This document shows, piece by piece, positions 18,797-28,079 of a stretch of DNA of 64,000 nucleotides. The DNA is from Candidatus Pristimantibacillus lignocellulolyticus (lineage in GTDB: Bacteria > Bacillota > Bacilli > Paenibacillales > Paenibacillaceae). The DNA lies in assembly GCA_023639215.1 (NCBI GenBank), contig CP097899.1:3530001-3594000 (forward strand). Reading direction: 5' to 3'. The notes under the pieces are model-generated. The model searched no databases and was not told the DNA's origin. It saw only the letters and a list, made by a program, of their open reading frames with translations. Made by a program: the position numbers and the translations under genes. The stretch's first letter is position 1; each line of letters begins with the position of its first letter.

Positions 18797-19813
18797 ATGA
18801 AAACAATAAAAAATGAAGGTTTACCAAAGCTATATGAAAAGTTTGAAGAGCATTTTTTAATAGGGGCAGCAGTTAATAAATTTACGGTTAATTATCAAGA
18901 GGACTTACTCAAACAACATTTCAATAGCATCACAGCCGAAAATGAAATGAAATTTGAAAGTTTGCAGCCTATTGAAGGACAATTTCAATTTGAAGTTGCA
19001 GATCAATTACTAGATTTTGCAAAGGCAAATAAAATGGGCGTAAGAGGACATACACTCGTATGGCATAATCAAACCCCAAATTGGATGTTCGAACAACGTT
19101 CAGGTGGAGTTGTTGATCGTGTAACATTATTAGAACGAATGAAAGCTCATATTGACACTGTTGTTACTCATTATAAAGGTGATTTTTATGCATGGGACGT
19201 TGTTAATGAGGCTGTATCTGATAGTGGTAATGCTATTTTGCGTTCATCGAAATGGCTTGACATTGCAGGGGAAGAATTTATTGCAAAAGCATTTGAATAT
19301 GCTCATGCTGCTGATCCTAATGCGCTACTATTCTACAATGATTACAATGAGTGTGATGTTGTTAAAAGAGAAAAAATCTATCGTCTCGTGAAATCATTAA
19401 AGGAAAAAGATGTACCAATTCATGGTATTGGCATGCAATCACACTGGAATCTAGAGCACCCTTCTCTAGATGATATACGACGTACTATTGAACAATATGC
19501 TAGCTTAGGAGTAACACTACATATAACTGAAATGGATTTGTCGATGTTTCAATTCGATGATCGTAGAACTGACTGTATAACTCCATCAGAAGAGATGTTG
19601 GAAAAACAAGCGGAGAGGTATGGTCAAGTATTTAAGCTTTTTAAGGAATACAGTGAACATATTTCGTCAGTGACATTTTGGGGTGCAGCTGATGATTATA
19701 CTTGGCTAGATCATTTTCCAGTACGTAATCGTAAAAATTGGCCATTTCTATTCGATACGGAGCATAAGCCAAAGCAATCATTTTGGAATGTTATTAATAG
19801 CGCTAAATCTTAA
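18797..19813 (+). CDS. Cytoplasmic GH10 xylanase
   Basis: A 338-residue GH10 enzyme that begins directly with the catalytic domain (LPKLYEKFEEHFLIGAAV), with no signal peptide. Catalytic residues are the Glu of WDVVNEAVS (acid/base) and of TEMDLS (nucleophile); AENEMKFESLQP and HTLVWHNQTP are also present. ATG start with AAGGAGG 11 bases upstream. Such short GH10 proteins hydrolyse imported xylo-oligosaccharides and aldouronates. It lies 46 bases after the anchored GH10 and 30 before the GH43 gene, probably in one transcript. Confidence 0.92.
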   Translation: MKTIKNEGLPKLYEKFEEHFLIGAAVNKFTVNYQEDLLKQHFNSITAENEMKFESLQPIEGQFQFEVADQLLDFAKANKMGVRGHTLVWHNQTPNWMFEQRSGGVVDRVTLLERMKAHIDTVVTHYKGDFYAWDVVNEAVSDSGNAILRSSKWLDIAGEEFIAKAFEYAHAADPNALLFYNDYNECDVVKREKIYRLVKSLKEKDVPIHGIGMQSHWNLEHPSLDDIRRTIEQYASLGVTLHITEMDLSMFQFDDRRTDCITPSEEMLEKQAERYGQVFKLFKEYSEHISSVTFWGAADDYTWLDHFPVRNRKNWPFLFDTEHKPKQSFWNVINSAKS

Positions 19814-19843
19814 ATATCAATTTCAGGCAGGGGTGATCGTGAG

Positions 19844-21379
19844 ATGAATAATGCGATAATTACTAATCCAATTATATGGGTAGATGTACCGGATCCAGAT
19901 ATTATTCGAGTCGGTCATCATTATTATATGGTTAGTACAAGTATGCATGTAATGCCTGGTTGTCCTATTATGAAGTCACAAGATTTGTTGAATTGGGAAA
20001 TTGTTAATTATGTCTATGATAGCTTTGAGAATAATGACGCTCATAATATGGTGGATGGGAAAAACATTTATGGTCAAGGTTCATGGGCAGCAAGTTTACG
20101 TCAACATAATGGACTGTTTTATGTATGTTTTTCGAGTAATGACATGCATCAGTTTTATATGTACACAACCGATGATATTGAAAATGGTAATTGGCAACGC
20201 TCAGTAATCAATGGTTTATTGCATGATCCGAGCTTATTATTTGATGAGGATAGAGTATTTGTTATATATGGAAATGGTAGTATTTATATTACCGAGTTAA
20301 CAGAAGGCGCAACCGCATTGAAAGAAGGCGGAATTGTTCAGCTGCTATTAGAAACTGAAAGTGAAGGTATTGGCCTACGATGTGAAGGATGTCATGCTTA
20401 TCGAATAGATGGAATGTACTATCTATTCTTTATTGAATGGCCGAAAGTAGGTAATATGCGTCGTAGACAAGTATGTTATCGTTCCTCAGAACTTCTTGGA
20501 CCTTATGAACGGAAGATCATTTTGGATGATGATATGGGCTATCATAATAAGGGAGTTGCGCAAGGTGGAATTATTGAAACAGTAGATCATAAGTGGTATA
20601 CGCTATTATTTCAAGATCATGATGCCGTTGGAAGAATACCAATCGTACAGCCTATAACATGGGTTGATGGCTGGCCGATCGTCGGTATAGATGGTAAAGC
20701 TTCGGAAAAGTTTGCAACAGATTTTCCTTATACACCATGTAAACCAATTGTAATTAGTGATGAGTTCGATTACAAAGAGAATCAATTGTCACTGAATTGG
20801 CAATGGAATCATAATCCGAACGACCAGTTGTGGTCGGTGACCGAGCGAGCCAGTCATCTACGCTTAACAACTGGCAATGTTGTAGATAGTGTGCTTAAAG
20901 CGCGTAATACGTTAACACAGCGTACGGAAGGTCCAGCGTGTGTAGCAACGATTGTAATGGATATATCTAATATGAAACATGGTGATCATGCTGGATTGAT
21001 TGCCCTTCAAAATCAATTTGGTACTGTTGGTGTTAAAGTAGACAGCAATGGTGATAGGTTTGTCGTGATGACCGTGAACGATAGTCAGGGGATGGAGGCA
21101 GTAGTTGAATCCGTATCCTATAACCTCAGTACTATCTATTTCAAAGTTGAATTTAATTTTGAAAATAGCATTGATATCGCAAAATTTTATTACGCTTCAG
21201 TAGATGGACAGTGGCTAGAAATTGGACATCCTTTAGAGATGAAATATACGTTAGATCATTTTATGGGTTATCGAATTGGTATATTCAATTATGCAAGTGA
21301 AAAATCTAGCGGCTATGTTGATATTGATTATTTCCACTTTATGAAGTTAATAAATGGAACATATGAACGTATAATATAG
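19844..21379 (+). CDS. Cytoplasmic GH43 beta-xylosidase
   Basis: A 511-residue two-domain GH43 enzyme without signal peptide. The N-terminal five-bladed propeller (about 1-295) has the base Asp in DVPDPDIIRVG, the modulator in LLHDPSLLFDE and the acid Glu in CEGCHAYRI; the C-terminal concanavalin-like sandwich (about 305-505) carries QWNHNPND and FMGYRIGIFNYA. It is a close paralogue of the first half of the enzyme at position 2, but lacks the CBM inserted there. Expected role: release of xylose (or arabinose) from imported oligosaccharides. Start ATG has AGGGGTGATCGTGAG upstream. It ends at a strong bidirectional terminator. Confidence 0.9.
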   Translation: MNNAIITNPIIWVDVPDPDIIRVGHHYYMVSTSMHVMPGCPIMKSQDLLNWEIVNYVYDSFENNDAHNMVDGKNIYGQGSWAASLRQHNGLFYVCFSSNDMHQFYMYTTDDIENGNWQRSVINGLLHDPSLLFDEDRVFVIYGNGSIYITELTEGATALKEGGIVQLLLETESEGIGLRCEGCHAYRIDGMYYLFFIEWPKVGNMRRRQVCYRSSELLGPYERKIILDDDMGYHNKGVAQGGIIETVDHKWYTLLFQDHDAVGRIPIVQPITWVDGWPIVGIDGKASEKFATDFPYTPCKPIVISDEFDYKENQLSLNWQWNHNPNDQLWSVTERASHLRLTTGNVVDSVLKARNTLTQRTEGPACVATIVMDISNMKHGDHAGLIALQNQFGTVGVKVDSNGDRFVVMTVNDSQGMEAVVESVSYNLSTIYFKVEFNFENSIDIAKFYYASVDGQWLEIGHPLEMKYTLDHFMGYRIGIFNYASEKSSGYVDIDYFHFMKLINGTYERII

Positions 21380-21416
21380 TAACAAAAAAAACACCAATTT
21401 GGTGTTTTTTTTGTTA
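21380..21416. terminator. Bidirectional terminator between GH43 and AraC-type regulator
   Basis: AACAAAAAAAACACCAA pairs with TTGGTGTTTTTTTTGTT. T-tracts lie on both sides, so it serves the forward GH43 gene and the reverse regulator gene. Confidence 0.9.
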
Positions 21417-21422
21417 TGGTAA

Positions 21423-22193
21423 TTAATTTGCTTGTGAATATTCATATTTTTTGCGATATTCATTAGAGCTTAACCCAGTATATTCTTTGAACTTTTTATA
21501 AAACCAGTCAATCTCGATATAGCCTACCTCATTAGCAATTTCATATATTTTCATATCCGTTTTTTTGAGTAATACTTTGGCTCTTTCCATTCTTTGTTGT
21601 AGTAAATATTCATTGAAAGACATGTTTTCATGCAGTCTAAATTTTTGTCCTAAATAAGCACAGTTAAAATGCAGTAAGCTAGATATCTGTTTTAATGTAA
21701 TGTTTCGATGCAGATCATTCTGCACATATTTTTTAACGGTCTCTATTATGGAATTTGACAGTGCATTTTTTTTGAATGAATCTAAAGAGGTTGGTACATA
21801 ATCCGGTTCGTATGTAAAATCAATAGTAAGCGCTTTCTTAATAGCTAACAAGCTAGATTCTAAGGCGAACTCTCGAAATGGGTCAGTTAAATAGTCATTA
21901 ATCTGATATGTTAATGCTTTTCTCGCAAGTTGAAAATCATCTCTCCCACCAATAAGAATAATTGGTATTCGACTTATATTACGAATTTTTTTGCAAAGTA
22001 ATATTCCAGTTGTGTTGTAACCTTTAATATTAATGACAATAAGTGAGAAGTGATGTGCCTCTATTAATTGAGGCACATCATGAAATTGATTTGTATGATT
22101 AGTAACTTTGAAATCAATGTCAAATCTCTCAATTAGTTTTGTTGTTTGATGGAGTGTAAAATCATTAGGATCAACAAGCAGCACTTTAAACAT
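21423..22193 (-). CDS. AraC-family response regulator with degenerate receiver domain
   Basis: A 256-residue protein: receiver-like domain about 1-125 and AraC/XylS two-HTH DNA-binding domain about 150-250 (ITLKQISSLLHFNCAYLGQK, MKIYEIANEVGYIEIDWFYK). It resembles YesN-type regulators that control sugar operons in Paenibacillaceae. The receiver lacks the usual phosphorylation chemistry: the phospho-acceptor Asp aligns with Asn in LIVINIKGYNTTG, and the conserved Lys of the KP motif is Asp in YLTDPF. No histidine kinase is adjacent. It probably regulates the adjoining xylan genes by a phosphorylation-independent signal. AAGGGGG lies upstream of the ATG. Confidence 0.88.
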   Translation of the reverse strand: MFKVLLVDPNDFTLHQTTKLIERFDIDFKVTNHTNQFHDVPQLIEAHHFSLIVINIKGYNTTGILLCKKIRNISRIPIILIGGRDDFQLARKALTYQINDYLTDPFREFALESSLLAIKKALTIDFTYEPDYVPTSLDSFKKNALSNSIIETVKKYVQNDLHRNITLKQISSLLHFNCAYLGQKFRLHENMSFNEYLLQQRMERAKVLLKKTDMKIYEIANEVGYIEIDWFYKKFKEYTGLSSNEYRKKYEYSQAN

Positions 22194-22599
22194 GGAAATT
22201 TCCCCCTTAGCAGTAAAAGCTATGTTGAATAATATTTGTATACGCTTTAATTATGGGAAATAACTGAGTTGCAAACAATGTGCAATTCTTTGCTCTTGTT
22301 ACATTCTTTTACTAGTTGTTAAAAATTAATTTTTGATAAGGACAACTCGGACAACTCTTAAGCAAATCATTTTGTAATCGCTACGCACAGTACGTCACCA
22401 ATATTAACTATAAAAATGAGCCAACTAATTGACTCATTTAGAACGAGTGCAGATATGAAGATATTCACCCAAGAGAGCGGCATGCAATAAATCAGAAGTC
22501 CATAATAGTCATCTTACATGATTAGAGAGTATAATAGATTAAAGTTGTAAATAACTACAACTCAGATTTATTTTGATACCTTGAGAGGAAACGCCAATT
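22194..22599. other. Intergenic region with cre-like site and 9-bp direct repeat
   Basis: About 400 bases between divergent genes. TGTATACGCTTTAA at 22237-22250 is a 12/14 match to the cre consensus, upstream of the AraC-type regulator. GGACAACTC is repeated head to tail at 22340-22357, a possible regulator site. No gene is seen. Confidence 0.4.
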
Positions 22600-22983
22600 A
22601 TGTCTTATATTCAACAGCTTGAACCCTCATCTATTTCGTTAATCGTACCGTTTAAACAATTAAAATCAATCGCAGAAGAACTTATTGAACAAGCGATTGG
22701 AGTTCAAGTGTCAGTGAATATTGAAGCTGAAGAGCTGAATGATGGAGAATTACGCATTTTAGCTAACTTTGATGATAGTCAGTTATCTGATGAGGAAGTT
22801 CGTTCGCTTTCTAAGGCAGGCTTTGCGACTAGTGAACCATATCGTAATGCAGATACGGCTTTAGATGCTATCTTCATAGGTCGATATGATATTCAACCTA
22901 CTTTAGGTGATGAAGAAGATGGCGATTATTATTTCATTGTGGAGATAGAGTACAATGATTATCAAAGATCATTGAAACGCTAG
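22600..22983 (+). CDS. Hypothetical acidic cytoplasmic protein
   Basis: A 127-residue acidic protein with no signal peptide or membrane segment. It starts with ATG, has GAGAGG about 11 bases upstream, and its codon use resembles the neighbours. The middle carries LSDEEVRSLSKAGFATSEPY and a DALDAIF-like segment; the C-terminal part is very acidic (GDEEDGDYYFIVEIEYNDY) and looks like beta-strands. I do not recognise the family. It stands alone between the xylan locus and a truncated copy of the 186-bp repeat, which begins 5 bases after its stop. Confidence 0.6.
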   Translation: MSYIQQLEPSSISLIVPFKQLKSIAEELIEQAIGVQVSVNIEAEELNDGELRILANFDDSQLSDEEVRSLSKAGFATSEPYRNADTALDAIFIGRYDIQPTLGDEEDGDYYFIVEIEYNDYQRSLKR

Positions 22984-22988
22984 AGAAT

Positions 22989-23072
22989 GGAAGTTCAACA
23001 AGCAGACTTTGATAACGATGATTAGCTTAGTAGGTTATTCGACATCGAATCTGAAGCGAACTTGGGAAGTGA
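22989..23072 (+). repeat. 186-bp repeat, locus B (left half only)
   Basis: Matches the first 84 or so bases of the family (AGTTCAACAAGCAGACTTTG, GATAACGATGATTAG, TCGACATCGAATCTGAAGCG, AACTTGGGAAGT). It starts 5 bases after the stop codon of the upstream gene, in its sense direction, and runs straight into a terminator. Confidence 0.85.
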
Positions 23073-23078
23073 GTTACG

Positions 23079-23106
23079 AGGACACAGCAGTTTGTGTCCT
23101 TTTTGC
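23079..23106 (+). terminator. Intrinsic terminator
   Basis: AGGACACA / TGTGTCCT hairpin with a 6-base loop and TTTTT tail, ending the transcript of the hypothetical gene through the truncated repeat. Confidence 0.85.
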
Positions 23107-23256
23107 TATGATAAGGAAGCACATTTTAAATGAGGAAAATTACTAAAGATTGTTAATCATTTCGCGTATGTATAGTTTATGATATACTTAATAGCGTTGT
23201 TATAGAAATAGGCTGTACCGAGATCTAAAAACATAAAATAATAATAGTTAATATAA

Positions 23257-23306
23257 GGCAGTGATAGCTTAGAATTAGCGTTTTTCTAAGCCGTTACTGC
23301 TTTTTT
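23257..23306 (+). promoter_or_regulatory. Transcription attenuator in the leader of the ABC-F gene
   Basis: GGCAGTGATAGCTTAGAA pairs with TTCTAAGCCGTTACTGCT over 18 positions (three G-U pairs, one mismatch), 9-base loop, then TTTTTT. This is a full intrinsic terminator placed about 85 bases upstream of the coding start, with candidate promoter sequence (TATAGT, TATACT) near 23171-23188. Premature termination ahead of an ABC-F gene is the known arrangement for antibiotic-induced ribosome-protection genes. I could not identify a convincing leader peptide or antiterminator. Confidence 0.7.
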
Positions 23307-23390
23307 ATGGAAATATATATTGAAATAATTTAGCTTAGTAAGTAACATGACAAATTTATAGAATTGCATAGAAAAGGACGTAGATCATTC

Positions 23391-24935
23391 ATGAGTATTT
23401 TGACAGTTGAAGAAATGAGCCATTCATTTGGCGATAGAGTAATATTTGATAAAGTTTCTTTCCGAATTTTAAAGGGAGAACATATCGCACTGGTAGGAGC
23501 AAACGGTGAGGGTAAATCTACTTTAATGAAAATTATTACTAATCAGTTATTACCTGATAACGGAAAAGTAACTTGGGGTAGCAAAATTAGTGTTGGTTAT
23601 ATGGATCAGTACGCTGACCTTAACAAAAGCAAAACTGTAGAAGATATATTGAAAGAAGCATTCTCGACTTTGTTTGATGCGGAGCAAGAAATTAACGATT
23701 TGTACGGGCAACTTGGAGAATTAAGCGAAGCAGAAATGGATATTGCACTTGCACGAATTGGTGATATGCAAGAAATGCTTGATACGAATGACTTTTATAA
23801 TATTAATTCCAAAATTCAGACGACAGCTCTGGGACTTGGCATTCTAGAATTATTAGATAGAGATGCCTCTTCATTAAGCGGTGGACAAAGAACAAAAATT
23901 TTACTTGCAAAACTATTGTTAGAAACACCCGATATTTTACTATTAGATGAGCCGACAAACTATCTTGATGTAGAGCATATCGAATGGTTGCAAACGTATT
24001 TGAATAACTATGAAAATGCATTTGTATTAATTTCTCATGATACTGATTTTGTAAATAGTGTCATTAATGTGGTCCAACATCTTGAGCATAAAGTATTAAC
24101 AAGATATGTAGGCGACTATGAAAATTATCTAAAAGTATATGCAATCAAGAAGGAACAGCTAGAGATTGAATTTAGAGAGCAAAAGAGAGAAATTGCTAAA
24201 CTAGAGGACTATATCGCTAGAAATAAAGCAAGAGCATCAACTTCAAAACAAGCAAAATCAAGAGAGAAAAAGCTTGATAAAATTGATAGAATTGAAATTA
24301 AGAGTGAGAATATTAAACCTCAATTTAAGTTTATGAAAGCAAGAACGTCGGGGGAAATGATTTTCGAAGTTGAAAACTTAGTTGTAGGTTACAACAAACC
24401 ACTAAGTAAACCATTGAATCTAAAAATGAAGCGTGAACAAAAGATTGCTATCGTTGGTACTAACGGATTAGGAAAATCAACGCTCCTGAAAAGTTTACTA
24501 GGTGTATTAACACCAATAAGCGGTGAAATCAATCTTGGGAATTATCAAGAAATAGGTTATTTCCAACAAGAAATACTTGAAGTTAATACAAATATAGTTA
24601 TGGATGATGTATGGAACGAATTCCCAAATTCAACGAATAAAGAAATTATGGGTCAATTATCTAGATGCGGCTTAACAAGAAAAAACATTGAAAGTCCAGT
24701 TAATATTTTAAGTGGTGGAGAGCAAGCAAAAGTTAGATTATGTAAGCTAATAAACAAACCATCCAATATTTTGGTGTTAGATGAGCCGACAAACCATTTA
24801 GATATACATGCAAAAGAAGAACTGAAGCGAGCATTACAAGATTATAAGGGAAGCATCTTGTTAGTATGCCATGAACCAGAATTTTACAAAGATATTGTAA
24901 CGGATGTGTGGAATTGTGAAGACTGGGCACTGTAA
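23391..24935 (+). CDS. ABC-F family ATPase (ribosome-associated)
   Basis: About 514 residues from ATG 23391 (AAAGGA upstream; a TTG 27 bases earlier is less likely). Two nucleotide-binding domains in one chain without membrane segments: Walker A GANGEGKST and GTNGLGKST, signatures LSGGQ and LSGGE, Walker B LLLDEPTNYLD and LVLDEPTNHLD. Between them is a charged P-site tRNA-interaction-motif linker (about 235-320, rich in Lys/Glu). ABC-F proteins act on the ribosome: some remove bound antibiotics, others rescue stalled translation. The upstream attenuator favours an inducible antibiotic-protection role; the subfamily cannot be fixed by eye. Confidence 0.88.
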   Translation: MSILTVEEMSHSFGDRVIFDKVSFRILKGEHIALVGANGEGKSTLMKIITNQLLPDNGKVTWGSKISVGYMDQYADLNKSKTVEDILKEAFSTLFDAEQEINDLYGQLGELSEAEMDIALARIGDMQEMLDTNDFYNINSKIQTTALGLGILELLDRDASSLSGGQRTKILLAKLLLETPDILLLDEPTNYLDVEHIEWLQTYLNNYENAFVLISHDTDFVNSVINVVQHLEHKVLTRYVGDYENYLKVYAIKKEQLEIEFREQKREIAKLEDYIARNKARASTSKQAKSREKKLDKIDRIEIKSENIKPQFKFMKARTSGEMIFEVENLVVGYNKPLSKPLNLKMKREQKIAIVGTNGLGKSTLLKSLLGVLTPISGEINLGNYQEIGYFQQEILEVNTNIVMDDVWNEFPNSTNKEIMGQLSRCGLTRKNIESPVNILSGGEQAKVRLCKLINKPSNILVLDEPTNHLDIHAKEELKRALQDYKGSILLVCHEPEFYKDIVTDVWNCEDWAL

Positions 24936-25010
24936 TTAAATACTGTTAACCTACTTTTTCATTTTATTGCAGAAGAAAAGTAGCAATAAGGATTATCTAA
25001 AAACTTATAA

Positions 25011-25056
25011 AAACAAAGGTTGATCATTCCATACGAGTGATCAACCTTTGTTTTTT
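25011..25056 (+). terminator. Terminator after ABC-F gene
   Basis: AAACAAAGGTTGATCA pairs with TGATCAACCTTTGTTT (16 bp) around an 11-base loop, with TTTTTTATTA after it. Confidence 0.88.
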
Positions 25057-25515
25057 ATTATGCCCGAATGAGTAAAATCATCGGAAGACAGTATGGATGG
25101 TTTCTGTCTAAATTGTTACAGTTGTAAGAATGAAAAAATAATAAAACTTGAACTTTTTGTGGAAAAATAGGGTTTGAATATTGAAAAAAAGCAGAATTTA
25201 CTGCGTAAAGTGCCAGTAAAGACAGAGTTTATGTGCGTTTATTTCTATGTCCAATTTTTGAAATTTATATGGATATCTTTACAACAAAAATTAATTCGTT
25301 CGTTTTATTGACACATTTTGATAATTGGACTATCATAATTATGTGCTTGGCTATAAAAAATATAGTAACTTCGCTAATAGCAGTTTTAAGGATGATTTTT
25401 CTTAAAAACATCGTAACTTAAAGCAAACAATAGTCGAATTACAGATTGAGAAAATTCAATTTTATAGTAAGCAATTATATAAAATAACTTGTTTAAATAA
25501 AGGGGTTCATACATC
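25057..25515. other. Intergenic region upstream of SDR gene
   Basis: About 460 AT-rich bases. It holds a small hairpin TTTACTG/CAGTAAA at 25197-25220. I see no gene in it; the only open frame, 62 codons at 25233, has no ribosome-binding site and improbable composition. Likely contains the promoter of the SDR-MFS pair. Confidence 0.4.
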
Positions 25516-26271
25516 ATGAAAAAACTTGAAGGTAAAGTCGCTTTAATTTCTGGCGCAGCAGGCGGTATTGGTAAAGGAATGGCTACTGCATTTGTTAAAG
25601 AAGGTGCAACGGTTGTTATAGTTGACCTTAATGAAGAGCTAGGTAACCAAACGATAAAAGAATTGCAAGAGTTTGCACCTGAATCTATGTTCATTCAAGC
25701 TAATCTTGCTGAACATGATAAATTAGCTGGAATCGTACAACAAGTTGCTGATAAATACGGTAAACTAGATATTTTGGTAAATAACGCACATGCTTCGCGA
25801 ATGAATTCAATGGAAAACACTACGCAAGCTGATTTCGATCTTTCCTTCAATACTGGATTCTATCCAACGTTCTATTTCATGCAAGCAGCATTACCATACT
25901 TAAAAGAAACAAAAGGCAAAATTATCAACTTTGCATCAGGCGCTGGAATTAACGGTGACGTGAATCAAGTTTCTTATGCAGTAGCTAAAGAAGCTATTCG
26001 TGCAGCTACACGCGTTGCAGCAAATGAATTTGGTCCATTCGGAATTAATGTAAACATCATTGCTCCAATTGCCAAGTCTCCTGGTCTAATTGAATGGGCA
26101 GAGAAAAATCCAGAGTATTATCAAGGTATGCTTGCTAAGATCCCTATGAGAAGACTTGGTGAACTTGAAGATGATATCGGTCGTGTTGCTGTATTTTTAG
26201 CAAGCGAAGACTCCGATTACATTACAGGCCAAACAATTATGGTTGATGGTGGATCTATCAAATTACGTTAA
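25516..26271 (+). CDS. SDR-family NAD(P)-dependent oxidoreductase
   Basis: A 251-residue classical short-chain dehydrogenase/reductase. Rossmann nucleotide motif GAAGGIGKGMA near residue 13, NNAH (variant of NNAG) near 89, catalytic Ser in ASGAG, Tyr and Lys in YAVAKEA, and the C-terminal TGQTIMVDGG typical of FabG-like members. An acidic residue after the second strand (VDLNEE) suggests NAD(H) preference. Substrate unknown. It is followed after 55 bases by an MFS transporter gene, so enzyme and transporter probably handle the same small molecule. Confidence 0.87.
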   Translation: MKKLEGKVALISGAAGGIGKGMATAFVKEGATVVIVDLNEELGNQTIKELQEFAPESMFIQANLAEHDKLAGIVQQVADKYGKLDILVNNAHASRMNSMENTTQADFDLSFNTGFYPTFYFMQAALPYLKETKGKIINFASGAGINGDVNQVSYAVAKEAIRAATRVAANEFGPFGINVNIIAPIAKSPGLIEWAEKNPEYYQGMLAKIPMRRLGELEDDIGRVAVFLASEDSDYITGQTIMVDGGSIKLR

Positions 26272-26326
26272 TTCTTAGATATAGTTACTTGACAACTATA
26301 ACAGAAAAGAAAAAGAGGGATACAGC

Positions 26327-27589
26327 ATGATTCAGCAAAAGAAAAAGATTCACTATGCTTGGTGGCTATTATTAGGAGTAGCCCTGATGGTCGGTTTAGC
26401 TAAAGGCGGTATTATGACGGCTGGTGGATTGTTCTTAACTCCGGTTACAGAAGATTTAGGTATCGGTATGGGTAACCTAACGCTGTACTTTAGTATTTCG
26501 TCAATCGTAACAATGATTTTCTTGCCAATCGCAGGTAAAATGATTGCGAAGTATGACATTAGAAAATTGTTAGTTGTTGCAATAATACTACAAGCAGGTT
26601 CGTTTGCAATGTTTGGCTTAATGAACTCCGTATGGGGTTGGTACTTGTTCTGTATTCCAATGTCAATCGGTTCTATCTTCGTTACACAAATGGCTGGTCC
26701 AGTATTAATAAACAACTGGTTTAAAAAACATAATGGTCTTGCTATAGGTATTATGGTCGCTTCAGGTGGATTATTTGGAGCTATCCTTCAACCAATGGCA
26801 GGTAACCTGATTAATAGCGAAGGTTGGAGATATACGTATATCTTCTTGGGACTATTGGTAATGGCGATCGTTATTCCAACGGTGATTCTTACCATTAGAA
26901 TGGCTCCACAGCAAAAAGGCTTACAAGCTCTAGGTGCTGATGAAGTAAAAGTTGAAGATAAAACTCCAAAAGAAGTTGTAGTAAAAGGCGTTACAGCTAA
27001 AGTAGCATTGAAGTCATCTTCTTTTTATACGTTACTTATTTTCTTCTTCTGTGTAACTTCTATCGGTAGTTTCGGTCAGTATGTAGCACCGTTTGCGATG
27101 AACATAGGTTATGATATTGTATTTGCTGGTTCTGCAATGGGCGGATGGCAGATTGGTACGTTGATTGGTGCATTGGTATTCGGGATGTTAAGTGATAAAA
27201 TTGGCGCGAAAAATACGGCGATTTTTGCAATGTTACTTGGACTAGTTCCAGTTATTATGCTCTTAACTGTTGCTGATAATGCCACAATGTTTAATATTGC
27301 AATTGCTATTTTTGGATTTGTTGTTGCATCCATTGGAACATTGGGCCCGCTTCTTACGACAGCACTATTCGGTAATAAAGAATACGGTCAGATCTATTCG
27401 ACTGCTGTTATGGGACTAGCTATTGCGGGTATGGTTGCTTTACCTGCTTATGGATATATTGCTCAAATTACAGGAAGCTATACTGCGATTTTATATGCAG
27501 TAGCAATTATGATGGTAGTCAATGTTATCGCTGTAATCTTCGCCTTTAACGGTAAGAAGAAGCTTGTAAAAGCTGGATTATGGAGTTAA
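26327..27589 (+). CDS. MFS transporter, OFA (oxalate/formate antiporter)-like
   Basis: A 420-residue membrane protein with 12 predicted helices and a charged central loop (about residues 205-225, DEVKVEDKTPKEVVV). Sequence style (HYAWWLLLGVALMVGLAKGG, NNWFKKHNGLAIGIMVASGG) fits MFS carriers of the OFA/monocarboxylate-porter group. Probably moves an organic acid or polyol acted on by the upstream SDR enzyme. AAAGAGGG precedes the ATG. Confidence 0.85.
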   Translation: MIQQKKKIHYAWWLLLGVALMVGLAKGGIMTAGGLFLTPVTEDLGIGMGNLTLYFSISSIVTMIFLPIAGKMIAKYDIRKLLVVAIILQAGSFAMFGLMNSVWGWYLFCIPMSIGSIFVTQMAGPVLINNWFKKHNGLAIGIMVASGGLFGAILQPMAGNLINSEGWRYTYIFLGLLVMAIVIPTVILTIRMAPQQKGLQALGADEVKVEDKTPKEVVVKGVTAKVALKSSSFYTLLIFFFCVTSIGSFGQYVAPFAMNIGYDIVFAGSAMGGWQIGTLIGALVFGMLSDKIGAKNTAIFAMLLGLVPVIMLLTVADNATMFNIAIAIFGFVVASIGTLGPLLTTALFGNKEYGQIYSTAVMGLAIAGMVALPAYGYIAQITGSYTAILYAVAIMMVVNVIAVIFAFNGKKKLVKAGLWS

Positions 27590-27633
27590 TAATTAGACAA
27601 ATAATATAGAGATTATTTCACTTGATTTGAAAT

Positions 27634-27697
27634 ACACCTCATAGAACAGACTTAGGAAAGTCTTAGACCAATCCGACGTCATTCTAGAGGTGTTTTT
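27634..27697 (+). terminator. Terminator after MFS gene
   Basis: ACACCTCATAGAA pairs with TTCTAGAGGTGT; the enclosed bases form a second small stem (GACTTAGGAAAGTC). TTTTTTGTCTTTT follows. Confidence 0.75.
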
Positions 27698-28079
27698 TGT
27701 CTTTTAATGTATAAATTACTTCTAAAAGACGCGAATTCCTTTCTACTAATCGATAGTTTATTCACAAGATTAGTTGGACGAAGCTATCTTTATATAATAT
27801 TTGATTTTATCTTAATTTGGTAAAAGTTCTAAAAAACAACACGGTATTTCTAAATTTTAACATATTATTATTGTTAAATCCTAAATCTATAATTGGTTTG
27901 TAAGCGTGAAGATAACGCTTTCATGCATTTCTTACATCGTCCAAATGCTGTACATCTATGAAAAATATTTGGAGAGGAGAGGTTCGATAACTGTAATATA
28001 ATCGCTTACTTATGATCTGACAGGAGAGCAAGAAGGAGTTAATCAACGTTTGTTAATCCAATTATAGGAGGTAAAGTAA
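27698..28079 (+). promoter_or_regulatory. Upstream region of beta-helix protein gene with cre-like site
   Basis: About 380 bases. AGATAACGCTTTCA at 27910-27923 fits 13 of 14 positions of the cre consensus TGWNANCGNTNWCA. TATAAT occurs near 27998. The ribosome-binding site TAGGAGGTAAAG precedes the TTG start. Suggests CcpA control of a secreted polysaccharide-active protein. Confidence 0.5.

Noticed and set aside
25233..25421. 62-codon open frame in the SDR upstream region
   Set aside because: No ribosome-binding site, low-complexity hydrophobic composition of AT-rich DNA, and no family recognised.
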